Of a DNA stretch of 64,000 nucleotides, positions 49,166-62,447 are shown piece after piece. The stretch comes from Pelodera strongyloides. Its lineage: Eukaryota > Nematoda > Chromadorea > Rhabditida > Rhabditidae. Within the stretch, counting starts at the first letter, position 1; every line of letters starts with the position of its first letter. Under the pieces are notes generated by a model, which was not told where the DNA came from, did not search any database, and saw only the letters and a program-made list of their open reading frames with translations. Position numbers and translations under genes: made by a program. Where the stretch lies: the NCBI GenBank assembly GCA_036852015.1, contig JAANDG010000055.1:248001-312000 (forward strand). Reading direction: 5' to 3'.

Positions 49166-50976
49166 GAGATCATAAAGGTTTGCCGCTGCTGAGCTACTGG
49201 CCAGACCTGCTGGGATTCATGATGACGCAAACGGCCTGGTAATATTGGACAATTGGACGGGGCTGTGGTCTCGTGTTTAACTGCTGCCCCACCTTCGAAG
49301 GTCATAAGGGAAGACCTGTTCTCAATTGCCCTCCAGTTTGAGGTAATTAATATAATATTTAATATATATTGATATGAGTTCTTCGTTCACCAAAAAATAC
49401 CACTCTAGTATTGGTGATTCATGTCTTGTGCTGCTGATTTTTTTTTCGTCTTCTCTTCTGTTATTTTGGTTTTGCTCCCGAATCGCGATCGCGCACCGCT
49501 TTAAAACAAAAATAAGCATTTTGATGTTACCTTCAGTGTTGGGCGTGGGCTGGAAAGATATTTATCGTTATACTGGTACTATATGTTTATTGCTATTGCG
49601 CAAGACGGCAAGACGTTTCATTATGTTTTTTTTTGCGTCTGGTAGACGAAATTAATATATGACATCTAAACGTCAGTCTCCGAATAGTATCTATGACAGC
49701 TCTCCATTAATTATAAATAACTCTCCTCTAATTTATTTGTCTTCCAGAACTCTCCGTATGAAGATTGGGGCATTGGAGAATTTGGTTGTCGGAGTTGCGG
49801 TAGTTTACGCAAGTCGGAGGACCGTTCACATGTAAGTTAACTTCGCTGTTTTTCGTAGTATCCGCAGTTTCTCTAAACTGATGGTCATAGTCGTAGTGCT
49901 ATCGATGTGCTCGGTTTGTTTATCTCAATATCGTAAATCGGACGCAAGACCTTCTTTTTTGTCATATTTAGATAGGTGCGTCGTGTCATATTATCGGCGA
50001 CTGGAAGTTTTAGTTTTGGCACAGTCGCACAGTCTCATATTTTCTTATGTAAATGTCCAGTCCTATAAATGACCTGTAATATCAGTGGGATTTGCTGAAT
50101 ATGGGCAAACATGCGGGTTTTTTTGTGCTAGAGCCTTTACAACGCGTATTTTTTGTAAACTGTAAATGGCACTTTCTGCACCAGGACCACAATTGAGAGG
50201 ATGTTTCTTGTTTCTACATATGCATTCGTTTTGCGCTTCTTTCTTTTCTTGTTTGCTAAGTTGCTGTTCCTCGGTGGTCTTGGTCATCTTCCAAAATATT
50301 GGTGAGCTAGTGAGCTTTCTCTCGCGCTGATAACTTTACATACTTCCTTATACTTTTATTTTATTGTATAAATTTTATCATACTTCAGAAAATAAACGTT
50401 CGAAATAGTAACACTATTGAATTTATTTTTGGAAACTGGGGTGCTTTTATCTATCGACGTATTGCTAACACATTGTCCGTCGTTTAGGATTTGTTTTCTT
50501 TTTCTTCGGGAAGCAGAACACCTTGTGCCCACGCTCTACGCTCTAGTCACGCTCCTCGACTTGTATTACGCCGCTGAGCTGAGGACCGCCGCTGAGCTGA
50601 GGACCGCCGCTAAGCGCGAGGTCACATGGTGAGAACTTTTCTATTGTTTTGAATTTGGTTATAGTGTTTACATTCGAAGACCACGGACGAAGCTTTGCTT
50701 TTTTATGCTGCTGTCACCAGGTGTTTTTTTAGCTGTATTATTGTCTTTCATAACATGGAAAATAAAATTGAGGAATAGATTTTCTGTGAAATTGTGTAAT
50801 TAAATCGTGTAAACAAGGTCGTAAGGGTAAGTTGGTTCACGATCATGCTTCTACTTACCTTACATATAGCTGGCGTTGCGATCGTGCGAGCACCGCAGCT
50901 GGTGAATTAGCAGTACGCAAATTGTGTCTTATAATTTTTTTCAGGAACTACATTACATCGCTCTCTGTATAGAAGT
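49166..50976 (+). CDS. Possible multi-exon gene, C-terminal part, unrecognised
   Basis: Open exon-like blocks with good splice signals on the plus strand: 49166-49238 (LPLLSYWPDLLGFMMTQTAW), 49301-49342 (REDLFSIALQFE), 49748-49831 (NSPYEDWGIGEFGCRSCGS), 50517-50631 (HLVPTLYALVTLLDLYY then AAELRT twice) and 50945-50975 ending NYITSLSV and TAG. The 49301 and 49748 blocks join in phase, as do the last two. The first block and the 49831/50517 junction do not, so the model is incomplete. The T-rich sense strand agrees with plus-strand transcription. No family recognised; some blocks may be chance. Confidence 0.3.
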
Positions 50977-51239
50977 GGAGGGAGTGCCCGATACTGTCAA
51001 TGATTGGAATTGGAGGATAGTGCCAGACTGCCAGATCTACATCTGCTTTTTCTGTTAGTTAATTTATTCATTTGTCGTCTTTGCTTATCGTTCCGTGGTG
51101 CACCAGCCCGTGGCCCCGTTCTAAGCTGATTTATTCCACTGTTTGCCGCTGACTGAGTTGGGTTAGAGTTGAGGTTGGGCTTCGTTCATTGTAAGCTTTC
51201 TATGTCGTAAATGATTTGATATTTTGCCATATAGCTTTC

Positions 51240-53650
51240 TTCATGTTTCACCAGCTGAACATATGACAGGGTGCGACGAAACATGGGACACGGTCTGATG
51301 TGCCACCCAACTCTGTGTGGCATATATAATCATGCACCGGTTTCACACGCGACACGGTTTTATCGTGTCAAGGAACATGACACAGCATACCGCTTTACGT
51401 GGGTATGTGAACAGCTTGCTTTGTTTTCAGTTCCTCCAAACTCAACAGACTTGCTTTAGATGGTCTGTTCTTGCTCTACGTTTACTGCATTTTGGTTTTA
51501 TGTCTTGCTACCTGGACAATATATAGTGGATAAGTGTATCATATACATAGTGGAGTCATCAGTGCCGAATACGTCTGGTTGAACGAAGAGAACATCATCT
51601 TCTGCTTGGTGCGTTTTATTTTTAGTCCCTTTATTTTACTTCACACATTCTTCATGTTTCACCATTTGTATGTATGTGCCATGGTGTATCGTAGTGGTTT
51701 GTTGTTGTTCCGTGGTAACGCAGAATCAGCGTAGTTCCCAGCGTGTGCCGAACAGTGAATTGATTTTACCGGGTTATGATTAATGTAGGGCTGAATGTAA
51801 GCTTCATGTGTCATATAGATGGGTGACAAGATTAACGTGGGTCTCTAGTTTGCCGTATCACTTTCTTCATGTTTCACCGTCTGAATATATGACAGGTATA
51901 TAACATACCAGCCGTTCGAAGAGCCCTACGGGCTCTTCTCCGACTGGAGGAATCGGCCTTCGGCCGATTGTTACCCTATTTAAAAAACAAAGGAGTTTCT
52001 TCAAACGTAAAAAAGATGTTCATTTACGTTTATGTGGAAACGTATAATATGGTCCTGGACTTCATGCAAATTTGCAAATTTGCTATTGCACTGCTCTTCT
52101 ATCCTCCTATAAGATCCTCCTCCCATAAGTTAGCATAGCTCAACAGGTAGAGCGTTGGACTGTTAATCGAGAGATTGTGGGCTGCTGTGGGTTCGAATCC
52201 AGCCAGCGGCAAAGATTTTGTATGCTCTTTCGATCGAAGAATTTTCTTTATGAAGGGATTTCGTTGTGCACATAAAAACAAACCCGTGACAAACTCTTCT
52301 CCTTTATATAATAAGATGATCGTGGCAGGGTATGATCACATGACAAGCGACTATATATGGTACGGTTTAGGGTCCACATGAAACATGATGATCGTGACAC
52401 GGCATTAGCTTCGCTTGACAATGTGTCACACGTAACATGTCAATGTAGTATGTGTGAAACATGCATTTTGTTTTAATTTCTTCCTCGGACTTCTTATGTT
52501 TTAGCTGGCCTGTTCTACCTGTGATATATGTTGTCTACGTTGGACAACTGGAGCGTGTCATGGAGTCACGAAGGAGTTTATTTTCACTGGACAAGGGACG
52601 ACGACCAAGAACAACATCTTATGGTTCGTATTTTTGGCTCTCCATTTTATTTCACATTTCACGTTTTCTATATGTTTCACCATATGTATAATGTGAGTGA
52701 CATTGTGTGACAAGTGGCACGATGTGACTGAGTGTCATATTGGTATTTATTTATGGGCTGTTCTTCGTGTTTCATCATCTGAACATAGGTCTGACACCGA
52801 TGATATGGCATGATACACGTGGCATGATATGAACACATGTCATACGTCTTACCACTTTATGTGTATGGAGTCTGATTTGTCATACTTGTGACAGCTTGAC
52901 ATTATGTGACACGTAACTCAGCCGGAACACTTGTCATATCGCCGTATGTGTGTTCGCCTGTTCGGGTTTATTTGTTCTGTGGATTCTTATGATTTTGATT
53001 TAGATCACCTTTCGTGAGGTCCATCTGCTACATACTGGGTGATTTCATGATGATATAATTCTGAATTCGGATTGAATGAATTATGGAAGATAAACCGAAG
53101 AACATTACTGTTATGTGGTTGGTGTTTTATGCTATCTTTATAACTTTACGCTTACGTTCATCATTTGTTGCTTAAATCGGTGTTCATTGTGAAAGGTTAT
53201 ACGCCATGTATACGATGTGTCATGCCGAATGATATGTGGTATGTTATGACAACGTACCATACCGCTTTATGTATATGTAACCTGGTCTTTGTGTTTCAAT
53301 ATCTGAATTTATGTGACACTGTATGGCACCACGTGAGACGGAAAGGCCGCGTGTCCTATCCCTTTATGTGTTTTGGCCTTTCGTTTCACACTTTCATATC
53401 TCCTGCGGTCTTTTATGCTTTTGATTTAGATCATCAGTTCAAGAGGTACATCTGCTACACAACGGGTGATTTCGTACTAGGATAAATCTGGTACCTGGCC
53501 CTGCATCGTTTTCTGGATTCCTGAATTCTTGGAGGCATCTTTTACTGGGCGACACGATCACCTTCTGGTAGGTGCTTTTTTCTCTATTTTACTTCACGCT
53601 TTCTTCATCTTGCACCGTGACACGGTGTGACACGTGACTGTGTATCACAC
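51240..53650 (+). repeat. Degenerate repeat array, 0.45-1 kb units
   Basis: The phrase TTCATGTTTCACCA..TGAATATATGACA recurs in diverged form near 51,240, 51,650, 51,866, 52,670, 52,770 and 53,605. A second block (TTTTGATTTAGATCA.. then GGTACATCTGCTACA) occurs near 52,997 and 53,420. A third (TGGACAA..GGAGTCA..) occurs near 51,513 and 52,540. SINE copy 2 interrupts the array. No coding frame spans it. Confidence 0.6.
51909..52317 (+). mobile_element. tRNA-headed SINE-like element with a three-hairpin module, copy 2
   Basis: Second copy of the composite at 17,643-18,093, in the opposite orientation. The hairpin module (51,909-51,970) is identical to copy 1, while the AT-rich spacer differs widely. 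The tRNA-like part at about 52,130-52,206 has the A box TAGCTCAACAGG, the B box GGTTCGAATCC and GTT at the anticodon position. The tail again ends CCTTTATATAATAAGAT. Two independent copies define the element boundaries. Confidence 0.82.
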
Positions 53651-54297
53651 GATATAGCATGAGACAGTATGATGTGTGACACGATATTCCGAGCTGTCTC
53701 GAATGATTACTTACCATGTGTGTTTTCTGTCTAATTTGTCGATAACAGTCGATAGTTTGTTGTTGCGTTGTTTAGTGTTGTTACTTGTTACCTGTTTCGC
53801 TCGTGCTTTATATGTCTCACCAATTTATGTAATTATAACCTACAATAGTGTAAGTGTATGTTGTCTGTGTGTGCTTAGTCAGGTTTAATTTGTTGTTGTG
53901 TTGTTTAGTTAGTGTTATAATATGTTTGATCATTATACGTTTATCAACACTTGTTGGCATATATCAGTGTTCTTGAATTTTATGTGTGTAACTGTGGTGT
54001 TAGTTAGTTTTACACTTCATAAGGACGCCTCTGCCTTCCTTATTGATTTTACTTTATTGTATGTGTCGATTGTGTTCCAGTACGCGGCTGTCGACGTTTT
54101 GATTGTCAATAAAGGTTCGTGAAGACATCATTGTCGTGTCACCCTGTGCGTATCATATATGCCATTGTATATCCAAGAGTGGTTGAAATACCATCATATA
54201 TCTATGTCCGTAATTGTATTTAATCCTTCATCTGGTTTATTGTTGTTCTAAATGTGGTTTCATGTGCATGATGCTGTCGTTTAGGTCTATTGTAACG

Positions 54298-57200
54298 ATG
54301 AAGAGACGCATGAAGCCTGAGTGTGAGTGAGGAAGTTCTCGTTGCATGATACATGCATGATCCCGCTTATTTCTTTGACGATTAAGAAGTTGGATTTAAC
54401 CAAGTTGCACAGAGGATTTTTAATAAAAGCACGGACTACATACAATAAATGTATTTTCTACTATTGCTTGTGGATTTTTTTTTGTTCTTCGTAGTTTCTG
54501 GGTTTCTTGTTGTAGTAATGTCAAGTAAGTGACACAGCGCATGTCGTTTAGTGGTTTTGGCTGTGACGCAGTTCGGTTCGTTTTAAACTGGTGGGATTTG
54601 AACTTGTTTATGTGAGGTGTGTAGGCCATGTCAGACTGTCACTAGTTTATGGCTATTTGTTATCAATCCAACTTGGCGGTTTTGTTTGGATACGGTACGG
54701 GTCATGATTTAAGTGTGAATGGTTTATGTATGGTTATCGCTGCTAAAGGTTTAAGTTGGATATGGGGTGGTGGTTTTTTAAGTGCTTATTTAGAAGCAAT
54801 TTAACATAGTAATAATTGCATACTGAAGTACGTTAGTCTTATTAGTGCTTGTGCTTTTGTTTGTTCAAAATCTAACTCTAACAAAGTGTTCTGAACACAA
54901 ATTTGTCTGGTGTCTGAGATTTACCAATATTGCCTCTATCCTGTACGGTGATGTCCTCTATCCTGTACGGTGATGTCTATATGTGTAAGCCAACATCATT
55001 GTCCAGCCTGCCCGGGGACAGGGACAGCGCCAGCGTAATGGGAACCGGAGGAATGGGAACGGGAATCAGCCAGCGGCTGTTGTTGGTAACCTTGGAGCAG
55101 CTCAAGGTGCCAACCAGCCGGATCCACTCCAGGCCCCGATTCCCCATCTCACTGAGCGTGAGATCATCGCCGAATTCGACTTCGTAAGTTTTTTTGTAAA
55201 CTTGTATACTTTTGGAGATTTAGTCTGTATAAGACTCGTTGCAGGCAGTATGCTTATTATTAGGGTGGCTCAGCAAGCGTTGGTATAGTTGATTAGTTGG
55301 TCGTTCTATTTTGTTTTACTAGAATATGATATTGTATCGTGATTTGTGTTTTAGTCGATCCGCAACGTCGATTATGTTGAAAAATGTTTGGTGTCGGATC
55401 GAGGCGTTGTCGGAATCTGGAAAGCCAGAGCGCAGATGCTGACTCGACAGATCTTCGACCGCAACGCACAACCGGCTACCATAGTAAGTGATTTCTCTTA
55501 CTTATGCTCACTCTTTTGTTCCCTTCTTTTAACGGTGCAAAGCCGGTTTATGAATTGGACGTTTTTACTCATGCATTACTACAAACTTTTTTTAAATTCC
55601 CATTCACAGTAACGTTGTTATTTTACACGTTTCAAAACCGGCTTTATATAACTTTTACTGATATCTTATCTTTTCTTTTGTTTGGGTTTCGGCTATTTCT
55701 ATTTTACCCATTCGAGTTGCGTGTAAAGCATAATTTACCTAATACGATTTTAAAGGAGACTCCTTTTTAAAGGAGATTTTAAAGTAAACTTATACACTTT
55801 TACGTATGTGATGATGCTGTAGTTCTGAGTTGCTTACTTAAGCCTACTTATCTTTGCAACAACTCGTACTCCAACCTAACAGGCATGTGTCTTCTGTTTT
55901 AGCAGTTTGCGGCCGCTTCCCTGAGGAACACAGTTGAGGTGGCGAAGAATTTTGGAAAAGGATTTAAGCTGTTCAGTGGAGAATATCTGAAGAGAATTGG
56001 GGATGCCCGAAGGGCCTTAAACCAGGTGAGTATTATTTTCTGGAAAGCCTGTAAAGACACTTTTTTCACTAAGCCGATCCTATGTTCTACATCACCCTTG
56101 GTTGTCTTCCCTTGAAGATTAGAGACTATCGCTTAGATTATACGAAATACAAATAATCAAAAGCCAAAGCCAACACCTCATAATATGAGGTGTCTAGTTA
56201 TGATCGATAATATCGAATGACGACGTCAATGTGGCAAAGTATTAAATAAATAAATTGTTTGTTCAATTATTACAGTATAAAAATAAATAAAAAGAGCATC
56301 GATGATAGATATAACCAGTTCCCAGAGAGTAGATGGGGCAAGTCCTCCACTACTCACGTGGTGATAATTAATCTTGGATACAAGTAAACAATATGATATT
56401 GGATAATTTCGATAAACAAGTTGTTTAGTTGTCTGAGCGCTATTCCGTGACCTCCGCCTATGCCGCTCAGCGTTTCCTACTGCGCGCACGTCTCCAGGAT
56501 TTGTTCTGGGCACCTCTTTTGGTGAAGTCTGCCGCCTTGGACCTCGAATATCATCGTCTTGTACGTTTAAGGCGATGTCCTTTTTTTGGAAACTCATCGA
56601 GTATTCTTATACATCATATGCAAGTGAACATAAATTAGAATGAAATCGAGCTAATTTTGAGCAAATTAGCATAAATACGTAAGAATTCAGTTTCTCATCA
56701 GGCGTTTCAAAAACCGATCGCTCGATGTAAGACGCTTTGTGAACTTATTTTTGTTTCTATTTAGAGTAATACTGAGTGGTTTTAGATGGATCATGGATCC
56801 CCTCTTATGTTTTTTTCTGATCTGAACTGGCAAGCGTGTTTTTGTGTTTTGTGATATTCGTTTTTTTCTACTTTTGTTTTAGTATGTGGACTGCATGCGC
56901 GATGTCAGCTCACCACCGGTTGCCTACTACATCACGCAACTGCCCAGGCGAAACGGTGAGAACTTGGTAGTTTCTCTATTACGCCTTTCCGTGTTTCTAT
57001 CGACGTACTATATGTTCGTATGTGAGGTGTACGGTAGCGACATTATGTAAGCTTACAGGGTATACATTCCGTGCGTAAATGGAGGTGGTTTCTTTAGCTT
57101 AGTGATATATCGTTTTAATAAAACACCATGTTTGGGTCCAAATATATTAATTTCAAATTACTTTTGGAGGTGGCCAAAACCAATACGGAGGTGGTTCGTG

Positions 57201-60200
57201 CGTGTTTCAACGCACCAACCTATACCCCTGTGTAAGCATAGCGGGCTTAGGATGTTAATGATATACAACATTATACACTGGTATTTTTTTCCTGCAGCAC
57301 AAGCACATAGCCGTTCGTCTTGCACTGCGTGGGGCTTTGTGTGTATAGTTTTGATGTTTGCGCAATACGACTCTTGAAAATAGATAATATGGTAAGTTTG
57401 GTGATGTAAACATTTTTTCAGGACGCGGACGAGCTCAACCCCAGGTTCCAGGTGGACAGCCCGCACAGCCAGGCCATGCGAATGCCGTCGTTGCCCCTGC
57501 AGTTCAAGTTCAAGTTGCCCCAGGTATTTTTTAGAACATTGCTCGTTTTGACCAGTGTGCTGTTGTACAGCAGATCGGACATATGGTATGCACGATACGT
57601 GATGGATTAAGGATGTTGTTGTGGTTTTTCTTACTTGGGATTTATTATCCTCATTGTATCCTCATTGTATCTAACTTTTTTTTAGGAAATCCAGTAAACA
57701 TCCAGCCCGTCGCCTTGGTTGTTCCAGGACATGTGCCCATCGCCGTTGCAGCACCAGCCGTGCAAAATGGTATTTTTTATTTTTTTTTACGGGGCATCAG
57801 TGCGTGAAATGACGCAAAGACCATCTCCGTTAGCTAGTTAGCTTTGACAGTTTGTTTAATTTGGTGATAGGTATGTTTTTCATTCCGACCATCTTCAAGT
57901 TTGTTTCTTTACTCTAGTCTGGAGCAATCGCAAGGTAATATGTGTTTTTGCTCGTGGGATTTATACTCTGATGCTGATCTAATTGTCATTCTTCAGCTAA
58001 CCCGAACCCGATGCCACCTCAGAACAATGCCAACGTCAATGCAGCAGTCGCGGTCCCAATTGTACAACCCGCAGCAGTGAATCCTACAGCAGCCGCACCA
58101 CAGGCCAACGCCGGTACTTTTTTGTTAATCGTTATTGAGAAGCATGTGTCCGAAACTATAAATTTTTGCTGGGCACCAGTGCTTGAAATTACGCATCGAC
58201 CATCTCCGTTAGCCTTTACATTTTATGTTTAATTTATTTCATAGTCTTCTTTATAGCCTTCTTTATATTTTATAGTCTTCACACCCTCCATTTCCAAAAA
58301 TTTATGTTTATTTACTCTTAGTTTAATAGTTTTTAAGCAATCGCATGGTAATCTTTTTTTCTTCAGCCAACCCGATGCCTCAGCCCAATGCCAACGGCGG
58401 TGTAGGAATTGTAATGGCGGGCCCAATCGTACCACCAGTTGCAGTGAACCCGACAGCAGCAGTATCACAGGCCAACTCAGGTACTTTTTTGTTAACGTTT
58501 ATTGTGTGCGCGTAAGGAAGCATGTGTCCGAAACTAGGCCGGGTCCACAGAGTAAGGTGACACACAAGAGCATCGCCGCCTTGTAACGTGCTTCTTTTGT
58601 CATGTTCGAGACTAATATGGGACCCTTGATGTGCGATGTTATAGAGTTCGGGAAACGGTGTGCTGCAACTTTATGTGACCTTACTTTATCGAATTGTGTT
58701 TGCCTTCTGTGAAACAATGAAGCACCCAAAACGTATCCTCAAAGCTTTATGCAGTATGCCCGTACGTTGGCCTACTTGCCAACATGAAACTTAGGGTTTC
58801 TGTACTCATGTACAACCAAGGCACAACCAAGCGAGTGTTGTTGCCAACTTTATAATAAGACATTTTGCTATTCAGGTCCGACATCGGTTTCCAGTACGTC
58901 GTCGGCTAGCATCATTTCCTTGCCGAGTTCTGGAGGTGGTCCAAATGTGTCTCATGTGTCTGTGTCTGGTAAGTTTTGCATTATATATCTTATATTGTTC
59001 TATTTGTTTGTTTGTAACTGTGATGGTGCTCTTTGGGGTTACGAGCATAAACCAGAGATGTTCTAAGTGCATCCGTCGGTTACTAAACCAGTGAAGTGCT
59101 AACGCGTGGTGGATTGGTGAAGTTGTAAATTACGGTTTTCAGCAGCTGGCGCTAATAATATTGTTAATGCGAGCCGATCACAACCTGCTATTCCGAGATC
59201 GACATCTGCTGTTCAAGGTCACATCGCTCAAATTCCACTGGGAGTCCTAGGTATTTTGACTTTTATGTTGAACTGTTTATTTATAGAAATGTATTTCAAT
59301 TGGAAAAGGGAGGGGCTTTTTGATTTTCTATGCTTTTATATTATGCACGTGACGAGAAAACATATCATGTTCGGCCTGTTTCGCGTAATATTTGTATTTC
59401 GAATCATTCCCGAGATAATTGAACTCATCCGTGTGTTTAACTAAACTACTGAATATAATTTGGACTGTATTTATGACTTTTAGTTGGTTCGCGCAGTGCT
59501 GTTGTTGGTGTTGCTTCAGCATCACACGCGGCGACGGTTGCTGCTGCGGTTACTGCTGCTGTACAGGCGCCTGCTTCCCGGTTACCCACTCCTGCTGCCC
59601 GGAACATTCTTGCTGCGCAGTCAGGCTCACGTGCTATTCGGCCACAAGGACAAGCACGCCCGCCTCAGTCTGCAGGTATGAATAATGAATAATGAATTTA
59701 AATTTTCATAAGTCTATATTTTCACAATGTGAGTGAACACAGACGTGTAAAAAACGAAGTGGGGGCAGATTTCCCTTTCATTTATTTCTTAGTCTAACAC
59801 TAATGACTAGACGTCGTATGTCAATGGAATTAAACGTGTGAAACAAGAGTGTATGTATGTGACTATCGCAATGGAGCTCTCACAACATTCAGAACAACCT
59901 TGCAGATTTCACCTCTGTTTCCGCTTATGACCTGGTGATTTATATGATTTGTGTGGGCTAATTTTATATGACTTATGAGGTGATTTGTTGTTATATTTTG
60001 GTCGCTACTCCCTACAAACTAAGGATAAGAATTGTAAGCACTGTAAATATGCATTTCAGGAAGTGTGCCGATGCGCCCAGCGGTACAACGACCACTAGTA
60101 CCACGACCACTAGCAACACGACCACTAGTACCACGACCGCCAGCATTGATGACGCAGTCTGTGCCAAGACTTCAAGGTACGACGAGTTCTTGTTTTATCA

Positions 60201-62447
60201 CGAGTTTTTTTTGTTTTCCCATTTGAATGTTTGTTTGTTCCTTTACATATTTACCCGTGTTTGTTGCGCACAACCTGACATAGCTTAGGCATCCGAAAGT
60301 GTTTTGTTTTCCCATTTGAATGTTTGTTTGTTCCTTTACATATTTACCCGTGTTTGTTGCGCACAACCTGACATAGCTTAGGCATCCGAAAGTGTATTTT
60401 ATTGTTCTTGGCACTTGAGGATTCCTCAGGATATTTTAAAATATGATTGGATGTTAGGGAACTAGAGAGCAGTATGCCTAAGATCTGCGTTTTCTGGAGG
60501 TGATGTGTAAGTATTCTGTATGTTTGTTATTCAGCAAGTCAAGGACAAGCAGGGCCGAGTAATTCCAGTAATCGTGCGAACGCAACCGCAACGCCAGGTA
60601 GCCTGTTTTTTTTTGGTCGTTTTGGTTCACAATTTATATATAGAGATGTTTGAGTAGCCGCTTTTCTTCGCGGTTGTAACGTGATTTAGTATAGTAGGCA
60701 TACATTGGAGTTAACAGCGACGTGTTTCAATGTGCGAATTTATAGTGTGATTTTGGGTTCATGTGGGCTGAGCGAAAATTCGTCCTTTAAAGGCGATTTA
60801 AGGTTAAAAGCGTCGTGGAAATCGCGCTATTGTAGTATTTAAGCATCTCTGAAAAATATTTTTTATACGAGTTTCTTATTTTCGCTCTCGTATTGTCATA
60901 TGGCCCTGTGATTTTGCGTTCTCGTTCTCTTACAAAGTCACTATTGGTCCCTAACCAAATTTCAGCACCTTGATCGTTTTTCTATAAAAACTGTCTTTTT
61001 ATAGGAACAAACCACAATAGTCAGCAACTTGGACCAAGGCAATCTGGTGGATACCTGGCACCGACCCAATCAAGTCTTAATCGAGCTGTTGCACGTAAGT
61101 TACACTTCCAACTTATGCTGAATGGTATCCCACTTTGGTCCTGGGCGTATCCCGTCCCGATCCTCGGGTCACATTCTGACTATATTGTTTTCTTCTTGTT
61201 CTTCCCTTTCCTATTGAATTATTTTAGTGCTGGACTTCTGTTTTAGCATTGTTATGCGTCTGTGTGTCTCTTGTTTTGTTGCTGCGTATTTGCTAAGTGT
61301 ATGTTGCGTGTTCAGTGTTTTTGGCATATAATTGTATATAGGCAGCTCCCATATAGTAAACTATTGAAAACTACTAAGTACCTCCATTACGAAACGAAAC
61401 ATTGTAATCTGGAAAAAGACTATTTTAGGCGGTGTTGGTCCGGTCCGCAGTGCTGACGTGCAGCGTGTGCGCCCTTCCACGCTAACGTTTGCACCGTACC
61501 CGCCTGTGAGGCGCACTCTGCGGCCAGCTAGTCCGGGTAGGTAGTAGGTACTATTATTAAAGTGGTATGACATGGTGGTTTGGGTTTCTGGATTTCGACA
61601 TTTCGTCTGTACCAAGCGTCCCACTTATATACAAAACCAGTCGCCAGGCAAGCTTCCCGTATTTCCCAGAACTTTTGTGGGGAAATTCAGTCTCAAACAG
61701 CCTCGTGCTGGCGTATACTTTAAAGCGACATAACGCACGAGTTTGGGAATTCCCATTCGTTACATAGATCGAAGGTAAGGAAAAAAGCCGTGCTTTAAAA
61801 TAACAAGTTGTGGGCTCCTGCGTATTTCATCTACGGTTTGGCTGCTTTGTGTTACCTTTAATATTATTATTATTACTTTTATTATTTCAGTACCGAACAG
61901 TTCAGGTGGTGCTGGACCGTCCGGACCCAGAAAACGTTAGTTTTCATTGTTGGAACTTTTATTTTCGTATTCTCCTCCGTTGTGTATTAAATACTCCACC
62001 GTTAAAGGTGTTAAACACTGTAAAACTGTACTTGAATCTTGAATAAAGAGAACAGTTAAATAAAATCTAATAATTACGAATAAATAGAAAGTTGCTCAAG
62101 GCAAGGTACTGAGATAATATACGCAAATTTGACCATTCTATGTATCTTAAAGAGATTACCGTACTAACAATAAAAAAAAAGTAAGAATATCAACTTGCAT
62201 TTGTCTGTTGCGTGCTCTGGTTCGGGCCACTTTCCTGTAGATACCAGTTTTTCATTCAAAGTTATGTACATGTACACCTGGTACGCGGCACAGCTTTTTG
62301 AATAACTCCATTCCCTTCCTTGTATTATGCTTTTTATTTATGGTGAAGATAACTAATGATATTTAAATTTAAGGATCTTCGTCTGCTGATGCTGGAAGGA
62401 GGAGTGATGGAGAACCGGCAGTAAAAAGAAGCTCGAGCAGACAGTAG
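54298..62447 (+). CDS. Unrecognised 660-aa protein: helical N-terminal domain, long Ala/Pro/Gln-rich middle, basic tail
   Basis: Nineteen exons with GT..AG junctions all in phase: 54298-54322, 54990-55183, 55355-55483, 55903-56025, 56429-56560, 56883-56955, 57422-57523, 57686-57769, 57997-58113, 58367-58480, 58876-58968, 59143-59250, 59484-59675, 60060-60176, 60535-60597, 61005-61094, 61429-61536, 61891-61935, 62374-62447. After a short Arg/Asn/Gly-rich start (RGQGQRQRNGNRRNGNG), residues about 60-235 look globular and helical (VGIWKARAQMLTRQIF, VEVAKNFGKGFKLF, FLLRARLQDLFW). From exon 7 every intron is phase 1 and the protein is Ala/Pro/Val/Gln-rich with repeats such as RPLVPRP. The tail is basic (GPRKRSSSADAGRR, AVKRSSSRQ) and resembles a bipartite nuclear signal. 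I do not recognise the family. The weakest junction is the 54990 acceptor, which has a poor pyrimidine tract. AATAAA follows at 62,738. A role as a nuclear or RNA-associated protein is a guess from composition. Confidence 0.8.
56567..56716. mobile_element. MITE family A, decayed copy beside a splice donor
   Basis: Begins at TTAA six bases into the intron after exon 56429-56560 and ends GCGTTTCAAAAACCGATCG. The internal TTAGCATAAATACGTAAG matches the family A copies at 861, 5,613 and 10,851. Confidence 0.7.
60208..60392 (+). repeat. 92-bp tandem duplication in an intron
   Basis: TTTTGTTTTCCCATTTGAAT through GCATCCGAAAGTG occurs twice head to tail with almost no changes, inside the intron after exon 60060-60176. 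Confidence 0.92.

Noticed and set aside
52130..52206. tRNA-Asn-like gene
   Set aside because: Same reason: part of the repeated element, with imperfect acceptor and anticodon stems.
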